A stretch of 64,000 nt of DNA, taken from positions 727,001 through 791,000 of the forward strand of contig NZ_JACXXJ020000003.1 in the NCBI RefSeq assembly GCF_014926405.1, written 5' to 3'. The translations under genes were made by a program, and so were the position numbers. The notes under the pieces are model-generated. The model ran no database searches. It saw only the letters and a program-made list of their open reading frames with translations, and had not been told where the DNA came from. Source of the stretch: Agrobacterium vitis (GTDB lineage Bacteria; Pseudomonadota; Alphaproteobacteria; Rhizobiales; Rhizobiaceae). This document shows, in pieces, positions 9,636-18,603 of the stretch (position 1 is its first letter; each line of letters begins with the position of its first letter).

Positions 9636-10757
9636 ATGTCGAAAAACAAGATATCAAGCGCTGTCATTATCGGCGGCGGCATTTTTGGAACGTCCACGGC
9701 GGTTCAACTTGTCCGCAAGGGTGTCAATGTCACCCTGATCAATGACGGACCGGTCGCCAATGGCGCGTCCGGGCGTTCCCTGTCCTGGCTCAATTCCTCG
9801 CGGATGCGCTCTGATGCTTATCATCGCCTGCGCATGGCGGGCATTGATCGTTACCGCACATTGGCTGAACGGTTTCCGGGTGTCGATTGGCTGTCCTTCA
9901 AAGGCGGACTGACATGGGACGCCGACGACGCCAACAATGAGATTGATGCAGCCTATGACCATGAGGTCAAGCTGGCCTATGATGCCGTGCATCTGGCCGC
10001 AGACGAGGTCAAGGCTGTGACGCCTGGCGTCGATGCGGACGTGGTCACACCACAGGGCGCTATTTTCAACGCGGCCGAGGGTTGGGTGGATTTGCCCGCC
10101 CTGATCAAAATTCTCGTCGATGAATTTAAGGAGCGCGGCGGCACGCTGGTGACAGATGCCGGGGTGGCCAGCGTGATAATTGAAAACGGTCGCGCCGTTG
10201 GTGCTCGCGCAGCAAACGGTGCGACCTATCCTGCCGATGCGGTCCTAGTGGCAACGGGACCGTCCGTTCCCAAAATGGCCGCTGATGTCGGCCAGAAAAT
10301 CGACGACGGCACACCGATTTCGCTGTTGGTCACAACAAAGCCTCTCGACCTTCCCTTGACAGCCGTGCTGAACACACCCCGCATCGCTATTCGCCCCGGC
10401 CCCAACAACAGTTTTGCATTGGATTCGGCATGGTCCGAGGAAGAAGTCGGTACTTTGGCGGATGGCAGCTATCAGGTGAAGCAGGAAACGCTGGATGGCC
10501 TGTTGACGGAAGCCTCCAAGGTACTGGAAGGCAATCCGAAGCTCGAACTGGCCAGCTATGGCGTCGGCCGCAAACCCATTCCCGGCGACGGTGAACCGGT
10601 CCTTGGCGAACTTGCAGCCATTCCAGGCTATTTCGTTGCCTTCAGCCATAGCGGCGCAACACTGGGCCTGATTGTCGGCGAACTTCTCGCCTATGAAATC
10701 GCCAGTGGCGAACGCCATCCGATGCTGGCCACGTTCCGGCCTGAGCGCTTCGCCTGA
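9636..10757 (+). CDS. FAD-dependent oxidoreductase (DAO family)
   Basis: A 373-residue D-amino-acid-oxidase-fold protein. The FAD-binding motif is SAVIIGGGIFGTSTAVQLVRKG, and the C-terminal FAD-contact region is GVGRKPIPGDGEPVLGELAAIPGYFVAFSHSG. The family oxidises C-N bonds of amines and N-substituted amino acids (glycine oxidase, sarcosine oxidase, amadoriases, opine oxidases). As the last gene of the operon with an amino-acid importer and a Gfo/Idh/MocA enzyme, it probably cleaves the imported N-substituted amino acid. No signal peptide is visible. A strong hairpin terminator follows at 10769. Confidence 0.92.
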   Translation: MSKNKISSAVIIGGGIFGTSTAVQLVRKGVNVTLINDGPVANGASGRSLSWLNSSRMRSDAYHRLRMAGIDRYRTLAERFPGVDWLSFKGGLTWDADDANNEIDAAYDHEVKLAYDAVHLAADEVKAVTPGVDADVVTPQGAIFNAAEGWVDLPALIKILVDEFKERGGTLVTDAGVASVIIENGRAVGARAANGATYPADAVLVATGPSVPKMAADVGQKIDDGTPISLLVTTKPLDLPLTAVLNTPRIAIRPGPNNSFALDSAWSEEEVGTLADGSYQVKQETLDGLLTEASKVLEGNPKLELASYGVGRKPIPGDGEPVLGELAAIPGYFVAFSHSGATLGLIVGELLAYEIASGERHPMLATFRPERFA

Positions 10758-10768
10758 CGCGAACGTCA

Positions 10769-10792
10769 CGCCGCCGGTCCAAACCGGCGGCG
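10769..10792 (+). terminator. Hairpin terminator of the LacI-controlled operon
   Basis: Perfect 10-bp stem CGCCGCCGGT / ACCGGCGGCG with a CCAA loop, 11 bases after the oxidoreductase stop. It sits between convergent genes. The following sequence is only modestly T-rich. Confidence 0.75.
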
Positions 10793-10812
10793 GATGTCTT
10801 TGGCTGAGACTG

Positions 10813-11706
10813 TCAGCGCGTCACATATTTGCGCCACGGATGCTCTTCCTTGAAGCCGAGAACCTCGCGGGCCTTTCGGTTGGAAATGGGCGCCTCATTC
10901 TCACCCATCTCCCGTAGCACCGGCGTATCAGGGCAATATTTGGCAAGAAATTCACGGGTCGGCAGATCGGCGGTGATCGTGTCGTTGACGGCATTGAACA
11001 CCTGAAAGCCGAGGCCGTCCTTTTCGATGCACAAATGGACGATTTCGCCGAGGTCGCGGGCGTCGATATAACTCCAGGCATTGCGCTTGCGCGACATGGG
11101 GTTGTCGAGATAGCCAGGGAAATTGGCATAGTCATGCGGCTCGATCACATTGCCAATCCGCAGCGCATAGATATCGGCCTTGTAACGCATGGCAAAAGCC
11201 CGGGCGGTCTTTTCATTGACCACCTTGGACAGACCGTAGCTGTCCATTGGGTCGCTGTCATAGTCTTCTTCAAGCGGAAAGCTATGGAAATCCTTGTCGC
11301 CTTCGGCAAAACAGACACCATAGGTGGTTTCGCTCGAAGCGATGATCACCTTGCGCACGCCAAGCTTCATGGCTGCCTCGATGACATTATAAGTGCCGAC
11401 GACATTGGCCGAAAAGGTGGAATTGTCAGGCTCGATCATCACCCGGGGAATGGCAGCGAAATGCACGACGGCGTCGGGCGCAGATGGCGGGGCGCCGTGG
11501 TCATATCCATCAAAACCGAAATGCGTCGTCAGCGCGTTGAACACCTGGCCGCTATCGGTGATATCAGTGATCAGCGTATTGACGCCAGGGCAATCGAGCG
11601 GCTTCAGATCAAGGTTGAGGATCGAATATCCCTTGGCTTGCAGATGCGCAACGGCATGGCGTCCAGCCTTGCCGGTGCCGCCCGTAAAGACGATACGTTT
11701 GTTCAT
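10813..11706 (-). CDS. NAD-dependent epimerase/dehydratase (extended SDR family)
   Basis: A 297-residue SDR protein. It starts MNKRIVFTGGTGKAGRHAVAHL, the glycine-rich NAD motif, and carries the catalytic YGLSK (Tyr-x3-Lys) preceded by ASSETTYG. Acidic residues after the second strand (LNLDLKPLD) favour NAD over NADP. The start is preceded by GGGAGAGAG. It acts on a sugar or sugar-nucleotide-like substrate that cannot be named. It is convergent with the LacI-controlled operon and 86 bp downstream of the hybrid kinase gene, so it may be transcribed alone. Confidence 0.9.
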   Translation of the reverse strand: MNKRIVFTGGTGKAGRHAVAHLQAKGYSILNLDLKPLDCPGVNTLITDITDSGQVFNALTTHFGFDGYDHGAPPSAPDAVVHFAAIPRVMIEPDNSTFSANVVGTYNVIEAAMKLGVRKVIIASSETTYGVCFAEGDKDFHSFPLEEDYDSDPMDSYGLSKVVNEKTARAFAMRYKADIYALRIGNVIEPHDYANFPGYLDNPMSRKRNAWSYIDARDLGEIVHLCIEKDGLGFQVFNAVNDTITADLPTREFLAKYCPDTPVLREMGENEAPISNRKAREVLGFKEEHPWRKYVTR

Positions 11707-11792
11707 AATCTCTCTCCCTTATTTTCGGACGCGGATGTGTCCCACACAGATGTGTCAGGACAACGATCTCCCGGCGTTTTCGGCGCACACGT

Positions 11793-14700
11793 TTATGCGC
11801 TCGTCGCCGGTGCGGCAATGCAGGCCAGACGAACCGTGGAGACCAGTTGTTCGGCCCCATAGGGCTTGGTGAGCACACGAGCATCCGCTTCATCGCGCAC
11901 GCAAGACGCATCACCCGTGGCAAAGACAATCCCTGCCGCTGGCCGGATCTGCCTTGTTTTTGCAGCAAGATCCCGCCCCGACATGCCCGGAAGGTTGACA
12001 TCCGTCACCAGCACATCGATTGCCAGCGTTTCGAGCGCGGCCATCGCCTGCTCTGCGCTGCCGACATCGATGACCACGAAACCGGCATCCTGAAGAATTT
12101 CCGCCGTATCCATCCGGATCAGCGCGTCATCTTCAACCAGAAGAACCGTCAACGGCGACGTTATATCAGGTGCAGCCACAGCCGGTTTCGGATCGGCGAT
12201 CCTGCCTGTTAAGCGTTGACGCTGATTGGCCAGAACATGCCGGAATTTCCGTGCCAGCGCCTCTTTCGTATAGGGCTTGGACAAAAGCTCGACGCCTGCA
12301 TCCAGCTTGCCGCCATGCACGATGGAGTTCTCGGTATAGCCTGACGTGAACAGCACAGCGATATTGGGCAGGCGCTCGCGGGCCTTGCGGGCCAGTTCCG
12401 GGCTTTTTAGGGTACCCGGCATGATGACATCGGTAAACAGGATGTCGATGGGGATGCCGCTTTCGATGACGCTCAAGGCGCTGGCGGCATCCACCGCCTT
12501 CAACACCCGGTAGCCGAGATCGGCCAAGAGCGCCACGACCGTTTCTCGAACAGCCTCATCGTCCTCCACCACCAGCACAGTCTCGCTGCCGCCGGTGATC
12601 GGCCCGGTATCGACGGCAATTTCCACGTCCTCGGCCTGCAGGGCGCGTGGCAGATAAAGCCGGATCGTCGTTCCCTGGCCAATTTCCGAATAGATTTTCA
12701 CATGGCCGCCGGACTGTTTGACAAAGCCATAGACCATAGACAGGCCAAGGCCGGAGCCCTTGCCTTCTGCCTTGGTGGAGAAAAACGGTTCGAACACCTT
12801 GTCGATGATCTCAGGCGCGATCCCTGACCCAGTATCGCTGACGGCCAGCATGACATATTGACCGGCAGAGACCTCGTCATGGGTCATGGCGTAAGCGTCA
12901 TCCAGATGTACATTGGCAAGCTCGATGGTCAACATGCCGACCCCATCCATGGCATCGCGGGCATTGATCGCCAGATTGAGAAGGGCGTTTTCAATCTGTG
13001 CCGGATCGATGAACGTATTCCACAATTGCCCTGGAAACACCGTTTCCACCTGGATTGCCTCGCCGACGGCCCGCCGCAGCATGTCATCCATCGCCTGGAT
13101 GAAGCGGCTGATATTGACGACCTTCGGCTCCAGCGCCTGGCGCCGGCCAAAGGCCAGCAATTGGCTGGCAAGCTTTGAGCCGCGCGACACACCGGCCATG
13201 GCATTGGCAACCCGGGTTTCAGCGCGCTCATTGCCCGCCACATCTTTCGACAACAGTTGAAGATTGCCGGAAATCACCTGCAACAGGTTGTTGAAATCAT
13301 GGGCGACGCCGCCAGTCAGCTTGCCGACCGTTTCCATTTTCTGCGCCTGCGCCAGCTTGGCTTCGGCCTGACGCCGTTCGCCGATTTCCGCAACGACGCG
13401 GGCTTCCAGTGTCTCATTCAGATTGCGCAATTGCTCTTCCGCCAGCTCGCGGTAGCGCACCTGCCGCGCCAGGGTCTCTGCCTGCTGACGCAAGGTCGCT
13501 TCGGCGGCCCGCTGGTGGGTAATATCGGTATGAACGCCAACCCATTCGATGATTTCACCCGCATTATCCAGAAGCGGCAGCGCCCGGATGGCAAACTGGC
13601 GCCAGACACCATCGGCCCGCCGGACACGGTGCTCATGGATAAACATGGTTTTACTGTCGACCGCCGCCCGCCAGGCGCCAATGGTGGCGGTAACATCGTC
13701 CGGATGGACGGCATCGGACCAGCCATAGCCCTGGTATTCGGCCATGGTCTGGCCGGTCAGCGCCGACCAGCCGGCCTGTTCTCCCTCCATCCGACCGTCC
13801 CGGCCATTGGTCCACAACACCCCGTGAACAGCGTCCATGGCGGTGCGAAACCGGCGATTGCTGATGATCAGGGCCGCTTCGCGCCGCGCATGCTCCTGCA
13901 TGTCGATGCACAGGATATGAACCCCAGGGATAGAGCCATCCGCCTCGACATGCGGGATATAGCGTATTTCCAGCCGATGCTCCGCGCCGTTGCGAATAAT
14001 TGTCGCTTCCGAGGTAAAGCTTTCACCCGCAAGGCCACGCTCAATAGAGGAGCGCCGGTTGGTATAGGACAAATCGCCAAGCAGTTCGCGCACATGACGC
14101 CCAACCACCCGTTCAGGCGCAATACCGAACCAGTCTTGATAGGTGGCATTGACGAAACGATAGACGTGATCCCGGTCGACATAGGAAATCAACATGGGCA
14201 CGGCATCCGTAACCCGCCTCAACTCCGCCTCGCGCTCAGCCAGCCGCCTCTCTACCGACAGACGCGCGCTGTTATCGACAATCGTACACATCACGCCACC
14301 GACCTTGGCGTCGGCATCGTACACCGGAGTATAGAAAAGATCGAGAAACAGTCTTTCCGGTCCCGACCGGCGATTCAGCACAATCGGCTGATCCCGATAC
14401 ACCACCGTTTCGCCCCTGAAACCGGCTTCCAGAATACCACGGTTCCAATCCCAGACTTCCGGGAAGGCGGTGGCAACAGGCATGCCGAGCGCTATCGGGT
14501 GGCGATCCGCAGCAATGACACTATAGGCATCGTTATAAATCATGATGTGGTCTTTTCCCCACATCAATACAGTCGCAACCGGTGAATTGACCACATTGGC
14601 GACCGTCCCCCGCAATTCTCCCGACCATTGACAAACCGCCCCGAGGCTGGAATTGCGCCAATCCCGCCCCCGGATCAGATCGCCGCAATTGCCGCCACCT

Positions 14701-14903
14701 TTTGGCCATTCCACGTCTTCCATGCCCATATCTTGCCTGCCTACGGGCGAGGCCGCGTTGCGCAGCCCGTCAAGGGCTGCGCACACCATGTCGTTTGCGT
14801 TGGCGTAATCGCCGGACGCAAGGCTGGCATGAATGAAACCCTCGAGTTCGGGGGTGAGCGAAACGTTACGCAGGGGGCGACTGATCATAGGATTTCGTGA
14901 CAT
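11793..14903 (-). CDS. Hybrid sensor histidine kinase with ParD-like N-terminus, PAS domains and two receivers
   Basis: A 1,036-residue soluble hybrid kinase. Residues about 13-50 ([20 protein letters not shown] and onward) match the ribbon-helix-helix N-terminus of ParD antitoxins. A PAS-like segment (80-210), a PAS (225-330) and a PAS-PAC (350-465, ending [13 protein letters not shown]) follow. A coiled coil leads to the HisKA with phospho-acceptor His535 in [11 protein letters not shown], then the ATPase ([18 protein letters not shown]). Two CheY-like receivers follow, [11 protein letters not shown] with target Asp in ILFTDVIMP, and [11 protein letters not shown] with Asp in VLVTDVNLP. No membrane segment is visible. 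The signal and output are unknown; no dedicated regulator gene is adjacent. Confidence 0.93.
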   Translation of the reverse strand: MSRNPMISRPLRNVSLTPELEGFIHASLASGDYANANDMVCAALDGLRNAASPVGRQDMGMEDVEWPKGGGNCGDLIRGRDWRNSSLGAVCQWSGELRGTVANVVNSPVATVLMWGKDHIMIYNDAYSVIAADRHPIALGMPVATAFPEVWDWNRGILEAGFRGETVVYRDQPIVLNRRSGPERLFLDLFYTPVYDADAKVGGVMCTIVDNSARLSVERRLAEREAELRRVTDAVPMLISYVDRDHVYRFVNATYQDWFGIAPERVVGRHVRELLGDLSYTNRRSSIERGLAGESFTSEATIIRNGAEHRLEIRYIPHVEADGSIPGVHILCIDMQEHARREAALIISNRRFRTAMDAVHGVLWTNGRDGRMEGEQAGWSALTGQTMAEYQGYGWSDAVHPDDVTATIGAWRAAVDSKTMFIHEHRVRRADGVWRQFAIRALPLLDNAGEIIEWVGVHTDITHQRAAEATLRQQAETLARQVRYRELAEEQLRNLNETLEARVVAEIGERRQAEAKLAQAQKMETVGKLTGGVAHDFNNLLQVISGNLQLLSKDVAGNERAETRVANAMAGVSRGSKLASQLLAFGRRQALEPKVVNISRFIQAMDDMLRRAVGEAIQVETVFPGQLWNTFIDPAQIENALLNLAINARDAMDGVGMLTIELANVHLDDAYAMTHDEVSAGQYVMLAVSDTGSGIAPEIIDKVFEPFFSTKAEGKGSGLGLSMVYGFVKQSGGHVKIYSEIGQGTTIRLYLPRALQAEDVEIAVDTGPITGGSETVLVVEDDEAVRETVVALLADLGYRVLKAVDAASALSVIESGIPIDILFTDVIMPGTLKSPELARKARERLPNIAVLFTSGYTENSIVHGGKLDAGVELLSKPYTKEALARKFRHVLANQRQRLTGRIADPKPAVAAPDITSPLTVLLVEDDALIRMDTAEILQDAGFVVIDVGSAEQAMAALETLAIDVLVTDVNLPGMSGRDLAAKTRQIRPAAGIVFATGDASCVRDEADARVLTKPYGAEQLVSTVRLACIAAPATSA

Positions 14904-15108
14904 GCTAAACTACCTCTGTCAATCAATGTCGTCCCGCCTGTTCAGGCTTTTCTCACCTGTCGTAAAGGAGGAGGAAATTTCGCTGTCAACCATGGTATTT
15001 TACCGCAAAACTCGCTTCGGTTTCGGGGAATTTTTGCCTTAGAATTTTCAGGCATTTTTTTGCTCTTCCCCCGCGTCCGACATCGCCTTATGTAGTCGTC
15101 AGACAACG

Positions 15109-16203
15109 TTGATAGCCCGGCACTCGTTGATAGAAAGCAAGCACGATGATCGCTCCAGCCCGCTGCGGTATCGCATTTTGACCGCCCCCTTGCTTGCAAC
15201 GCTTGGCTGGTCGGAGTTTTTTGCAGACCAGATCGGCCCGGATGAATCGGCCCTGACGCCCTGGCGTATCGCCTCCGTTCACCGCGCCCGGGTCGAAGCG
15301 ATCCATGCTGGCGGAAACGGTGATCTCGGACTGCCTCACCATAGCAATACCGCCGATTTCGCGGTGGGAGACTGGGTGCTTGCCAATCCGGTAACCGGGG
15401 AATTTGTCCGCCGGCTGGAGCGCAAGACCGTCTTGCAGCGGCGCACGGAAGGCCGCAACGGCCAACAGCTTGCCGCTGCCAATGTCGATACGCTGTTTAT
15501 CGTCACGTCCTGCAATGCCGATTTCAATCCGGCCCGGCTGGAGCGCTATCTGGTCATGGCCAACCAGTCCGGCGCCAATCCGGTGCTGGTTTTGACCAAG
15601 GCCGATACGGTTGACGATGCTCAAAGGTTCGTTGATGAGGCAGCAGGACTGCAACGCGACCTGCCCGTGGTCACGGTCAATGCCCGCGCCCCGGATGCCG
15701 CAGCAGCGCTTGCGCCCTGGTGCGGCATCGGCGAGACAGTCGCCCTTGTTGGCTCGTCGGGGGTTGGAAAATCGACACTGGTCAACACTTTGGCGGGTTT
15801 GGAGACGGGAGCCGGTTCGGAAACGGGCCTGCCCCAGAAAACTGGCGGCATCCGCGAGCACGATGCCAAGGGACGTCATACCACGACGGCGCGATCTCTG
15901 CATGCCATCAGCGGTGGCGGCTGGGTCATCGACACGCCGGGAATTCGCACCCTCTATGTCAGCGACGTGACGGATGGGCTCGATACCTTGTTCAGCGAAA
16001 TTACCGATCTTGCGCCGCAATGCCGTTTTCGCGACTGCACCCATGCCCATGAGCCCGGCTGCGCCGTGCAGGCGGCCATTGCCAAGGGCGAACTGGCACC
16101 TGAACGCCTGGATCGCTGGCGTATCCTTCTAACGGAAAGCCGCAAGAGGACGCCGGTGACAACCGGGCCACGTGGCAATAAAATCCCGCGCAAAGGAAAA
16201 TAA
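15109..16203 (+). CDS. rsgA: Ribosome small subunit-dependent GTPase A
   Basis: A late 30S-subunit maturation GTPase, up to 364 residues. It shows an OB-fold N-domain, the circularly permuted GTPase motifs in order (VLVLTKAD, then the P-loop GSSGVGKST, then DTPG), and a zinc knuckle CRFRDCTHAHEPGC. It has no ATG start. In-frame TTG codons lie at 15109, 15127 and 15178; the last would start just before the family-typical LGWSEFF segment and gives a more usual length, but none has a good ribosome-binding site. It is divergent from the hybrid kinase gene and probably monocistronic. Confidence 0.94.
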   Translation: MIARHSLIESKHDDRSSPLRYRILTAPLLATLGWSEFFADQIGPDESALTPWRIASVHRARVEAIHAGGNGDLGLPHHSNTADFAVGDWVLANPVTGEFVRRLERKTVLQRRTEGRNGQQLAAANVDTLFIVTSCNADFNPARLERYLVMANQSGANPVLVLTKADTVDDAQRFVDEAAGLQRDLPVVTVNARAPDAAAALAPWCGIGETVALVGSSGVGKSTLVNTLAGLETGAGSETGLPQKTGGIREHDAKGRHTTTARSLHAISGGGWVIDTPGIRTLYVSDVTDGLDTLFSEITDLAPQCRFRDCTHAHEPGCAVQAAIAKGELAPERLDRWRILLTESRKRTPVTTGPRGNKIPRKGK

Positions 16204-16441
16204 GCCATTTCCGCGGTACCGGGACATGTAGAAATGGTCTATTGGCCCGCTTAAACGAATCTCAACATTGAAGTTCGCGACATTCATCGCCATATACAGC
16301 CCATCGGGGTAAAATACCGACCATGACCGCCACACTGCCGGTCTCTCGGTCCAGACGCCCACATTCTCCCTCTTCAGAATGTCACAGATTTCAACCCACA
16401 CTCTGGCGCTGCGCCGGAGCAAGCAAGATCGGACACCCATC

Positions 16442-16606
16442 ATGGCTGAGAAGAAAACCAACGAAACGACCGCGCAACAGCCTTACGAGCCTATTTCCTT
16501 TGCCAAGAAGCACCGGATATCGGTCGAGGATGCCCGCACCATTATCGAAAAACACGGCGCCGACCGCAAGAATGCCGATAAGGAAGGCCGTCGCGTCAGC
16601 GTCTGA
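16442..16606 (+). CDS. Small basic-acidic protein, DUF3606-like
   Basis: A 54-residue ORF starting MAEKKTNETTAQQ. Its core FAKKHRISVEDARTIIEKHG looks like the single helix-turn-helix-like fold of small DUF3606-type proteins common in rhizobia. The charged tail is DRKNADKEGRRVSV. I chose the ATG at 16442 over an upstream in-frame start at 16379 because the extra 21 residues are unlike the family. The ribosome-binding site is weak. Function is unknown; a large hairpin (16661-16693) ends the transcript. Confidence 0.7.
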   Translation: MAEKKTNETTAQQPYEPISFAKKHRISVEDARTIIEKHGADRKNADKEGRRVSV

Positions 16607-16660
16607 TACCAGCCAGGTGTCACCACGACGCTGGCATTATGACATTGGCATTTGGCCTGA

Positions 16661-16693
16661 CGACCTCAAGCCCGCGACGCGGATTTGAGGTCG
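16661..16693. terminator. Bidirectional hairpin between convergent genes
   Basis: The outer arms CGACCTCAA / TTGAGGTCG pair perfectly. An inner CCGC-GAC-GCGG stem extends the structure with short internal loops. It lies between the small plus-strand gene and the end of lovR on the minus strand and can serve both. Confidence 0.7.
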
Positions 16694-16699
16694 ATGCCC

Positions 16700-17113
16700 T
16701 CAACCGTGCTGGGTCTCCGGCGCCACCACCAGGCTTGGCGGGGCCTGCACGTTAGCCTCGCCCCGCAGCCGCTTGCCGATATAATCCAGGGCGTTCTGCA
16801 AGCCATTCATGGTATAGGGCTTTTCAATAGCACCCACCGCACCGACGAAATCCGGCGGTATCCGCCGAAGATTGCCGGTGACGAAAACATAGGGAATACC
16901 CCGCTCAGTCAGATGCCGCCCGACCTCGATCCCGGTTGGTCCATCGAGAAGATGAACGTCGACAAAGGCGAAGTCCGGTTTTTCCCGGTCGATGATTTCA
17001 ATAGCCTCAGCACGGCTCATCGCCTGTCCGACGACAGTGTGGCCAGCTGCCTCCACTTCCGCTTCAAGTTCAAGCGCAAGCAGGGTCTCGTCTTCGACGA
17101 TCATGATGTCCAA
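16700..17113 (-). CDS. lovR: Single-domain response regulator, LovR-like
   Basis: A 137-residue receiver domain without an output domain. It has the acidic pair in MIVEDETLLALE, target Asp in FAFVDVHLLDG, the switch Thr in VFVTGN and Lys in AIEKPYT. The PYVFVTG/KPYT wording resembles the FAT-GUY-type receivers of alphaproteobacterial stress signalling. The likely start is TTG at 17113, 7 bases after GGAG and 14 bases after the lovK stop; an ATG three codons later has poor spacing. In Caulobacter, lovK-lovR is the same gene pair, and LovR dampens the general stress response. Confidence 0.85.
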   Translation of the reverse strand: MDIMIVEDETLLALELEAEVEAAGHTVVGQAMSRAEAIEIIDREKPDFAFVDVHLLDGPTGIEVGRHLTERGIPYVFVTGNLRRIPPDFVGAVGAIEKPYTMNGLQNALDYIGKRLRGEANVQAPPSLVVAPETQHG

Positions 17114-17127
17114 TTTTATGCTCCAGA

Positions 17128-18234
17128 TCAGCTATCAACCATCAGGGTGACCCGCACGATGGTCTGGCGGCCCTCAGTCTTGCGTTCAAGTTTGGCATCG
17201 ACCTGCCGAATGCAGGTTTCCAGCATCAGGCGCCCGAAGTCGTCATCCTCACTATTGACCGGCACCGGATCAGCGGTATCGCGCACTTCAATCACGAAAT
17301 GACCGTTTGGCCGGTTGACGGTCAGGTGGATTTCGCCGCCGCCATCGCTCAAGCCACGACGCACCGCATCGCCGATCAACTCATTGACAATCAGCGCCAG
17401 TGGCGACGCTTTCACGGCGGGAACGAAGACCGGGGAAAGATCCATGGTGATATTGATATCGCCCCGTTTCAGCGCGTTGACAATGTCAATCACCAGTTCG
17501 CGGGCAAAATCCGCCACATCGAAGCGCCCGACATCGCTCGAGGTAAACAGCTTTCTCTGTACCGTGCTCAGCGCTTCGACGCGGTTAAGCACAGAGCGCA
17601 AGGTATGGCGCACCGTATCGTCCCTGGTCATCCGCGCCTGCAACTTGACGATGGAGGCAATCGTCAGGAGATTGTTCTTGACGCGGTGATCGACCTCATG
17701 GACGAGCGTGGTTTTTGCCTCCAGAGCATCGACAAGATCCTGCGTACGCTGGGCGACCGCTGCTTCCGCCTGCGATTTTGCCGAGGCCAGCTGCACTTCC
17801 TTGCTTTTGACATCGGTAAAATCGAGTTGCGAGGCAAAGAAATAAATCACTTCGCCCTGGATATCGCGCACTGGGCTGATGAACAATGCATTCCAGAACG
17901 TCGTGCCGTCCTTACGGTAGTTCAGAATATTGACCGATACGTCCCGCTCGGCCTCTATCGCCTTGCGGATCTGCAACACAGCTTTCGGGTCGCTGTCAGG
18001 GCCTTGCAGGAAGCGGCAATTTTTGCCGATCAGATCGTCGGAAGCATAGCCCGTCAGCTCGCAAAAGGCATTATTGGCAAAGATGATCGGATTGTCGGCC
18101 TGCCTGGGATCGGTAATGATCATCGGCATGCGGGTCGCCTTGAAGGCGGCGGCAAATGGATCTTCCGATGCATGCTCTGCCAGAAGTCTGCGCCCGGCGG
18201 CCTCGGCACCGCGTCTAGCTGAGCTGTCGGTCAT
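17128..18234 (-). CDS. lovK: LOV-domain blue-light sensor histidine kinase (LovK-like, HisKA_2/HWE type)
   Basis: A 368-residue soluble photoreceptor kinase. The LOV core contains GKNCRFLQG with the flavin-adduct Cys73, plus NAFCELTGY and NYRKDGTTFWNALFISPV, matching canonical LOV FMN contacts. The signalling helix leads to a HisKA_2 dimerisation segment VDHRVKNNLLTIASIVKLQAR (His183) and an HWE-like ATPase domain (LALIVNELIGDAVRRG, lacking the usual F box). The ATG at 18234 is preferred; a longer in-frame start reads through the promoter. LovR follows at 14 bp. A sigma-EcfG-type promoter at 18264-18288 indicates stress control. Confidence 0.92.
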   Translation of the reverse strand: MTDSSARRGAEAAGRRLLAEHASEDPFAAAFKATRMPMIITDPRQADNPIIFANNAFCELTGYASDDLIGKNCRFLQGPDSDPKAVLQIRKAIEAERDVSVNILNYRKDGTTFWNALFISPVRDIQGEVIYFFASQLDFTDVKSKEVQLASAKSQAEAAVAQRTQDLVDALEAKTTLVHEVDHRVKNNLLTIASIVKLQARMTRDDTVRHTLRSVLNRVEALSTVQRKLFTSSDVGRFDVADFARELVIDIVNALKRGDINITMDLSPVFVPAVKASPLALIVNELIGDAVRRGLSDGGGEIHLTVNRPNGHFVIEVRDTADPVPVNSEDDDFGRLMLETCIRQVDAKLERKTEGRQTIVRVTLMVDS

Positions 18235-18603
18235 AAAACTTCCTGTTGTCGTTAGGAACTCGAAACGAGAAGAAATCCTATATGTTCCATCTGTTAAAAA
18301 TAAAATTGATGTTCGGACATCGCAGAAAGCACCGCAAAAGGACCTGCATTTCCAATCTTGCAAATTCTATAAAAAATGCCCAGATAATGCCCTTATAAAC
18401 CAGTGAATCTCCAGCCCAGCGGGCAAACGTCATGGAAAGTTTACCCTCTCCGCATATTCACATCCTGCTTTGTCCCCCCGGATGGAATGGACAAGAATTT
18501 CTCGGTAACGAAGGTGCGAGCGCATCTTCACTTTAAAAAATGCAACCCTCTCGGCAAATCCCGCCCGGTCCAGAGTTTGAACCGGCACGACAGAACAAGA
18601 TTC
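18235..18603. other. Intergenic region between divergent HWE kinases
   Basis: These 369 bases hold the EcfG-type lovK promoter at the left. The right half (18403-18603) stays open in the frame of the downstream kinase, but its translation does not look like a protein domain. I see no clear second promoter. Confidence 0.6.
18264..18288 (-). promoter_or_regulatory. Sigma-EcfG (general stress) type promoter of lovK-lovR
   Basis: The minus strand reads GGAAC, exactly 16 bases, then CGTTT. GGAAC-N16/17-CGTT is the established consensus of alphaproteobacterial EcfG sigma factors. It ends 30 bases before the lovK ATG, a normal leader length. Confidence 0.75.

Noticed and set aside
14964..14992. Very strong ribosome-binding-like AAAGGAGGAGG on the plus strand
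   Set aside because: The nearest ATG (14992) is about 18 bases away and opens only 16 codons; no other start is in range.
15088..16050. Long minus-strand ORF (320 codons) antisense to rsgA
   Set aside because: It has no recognisable domain and is low-complexity in high-GC shadow fashion; the plus strand encodes all RsgA motifs.
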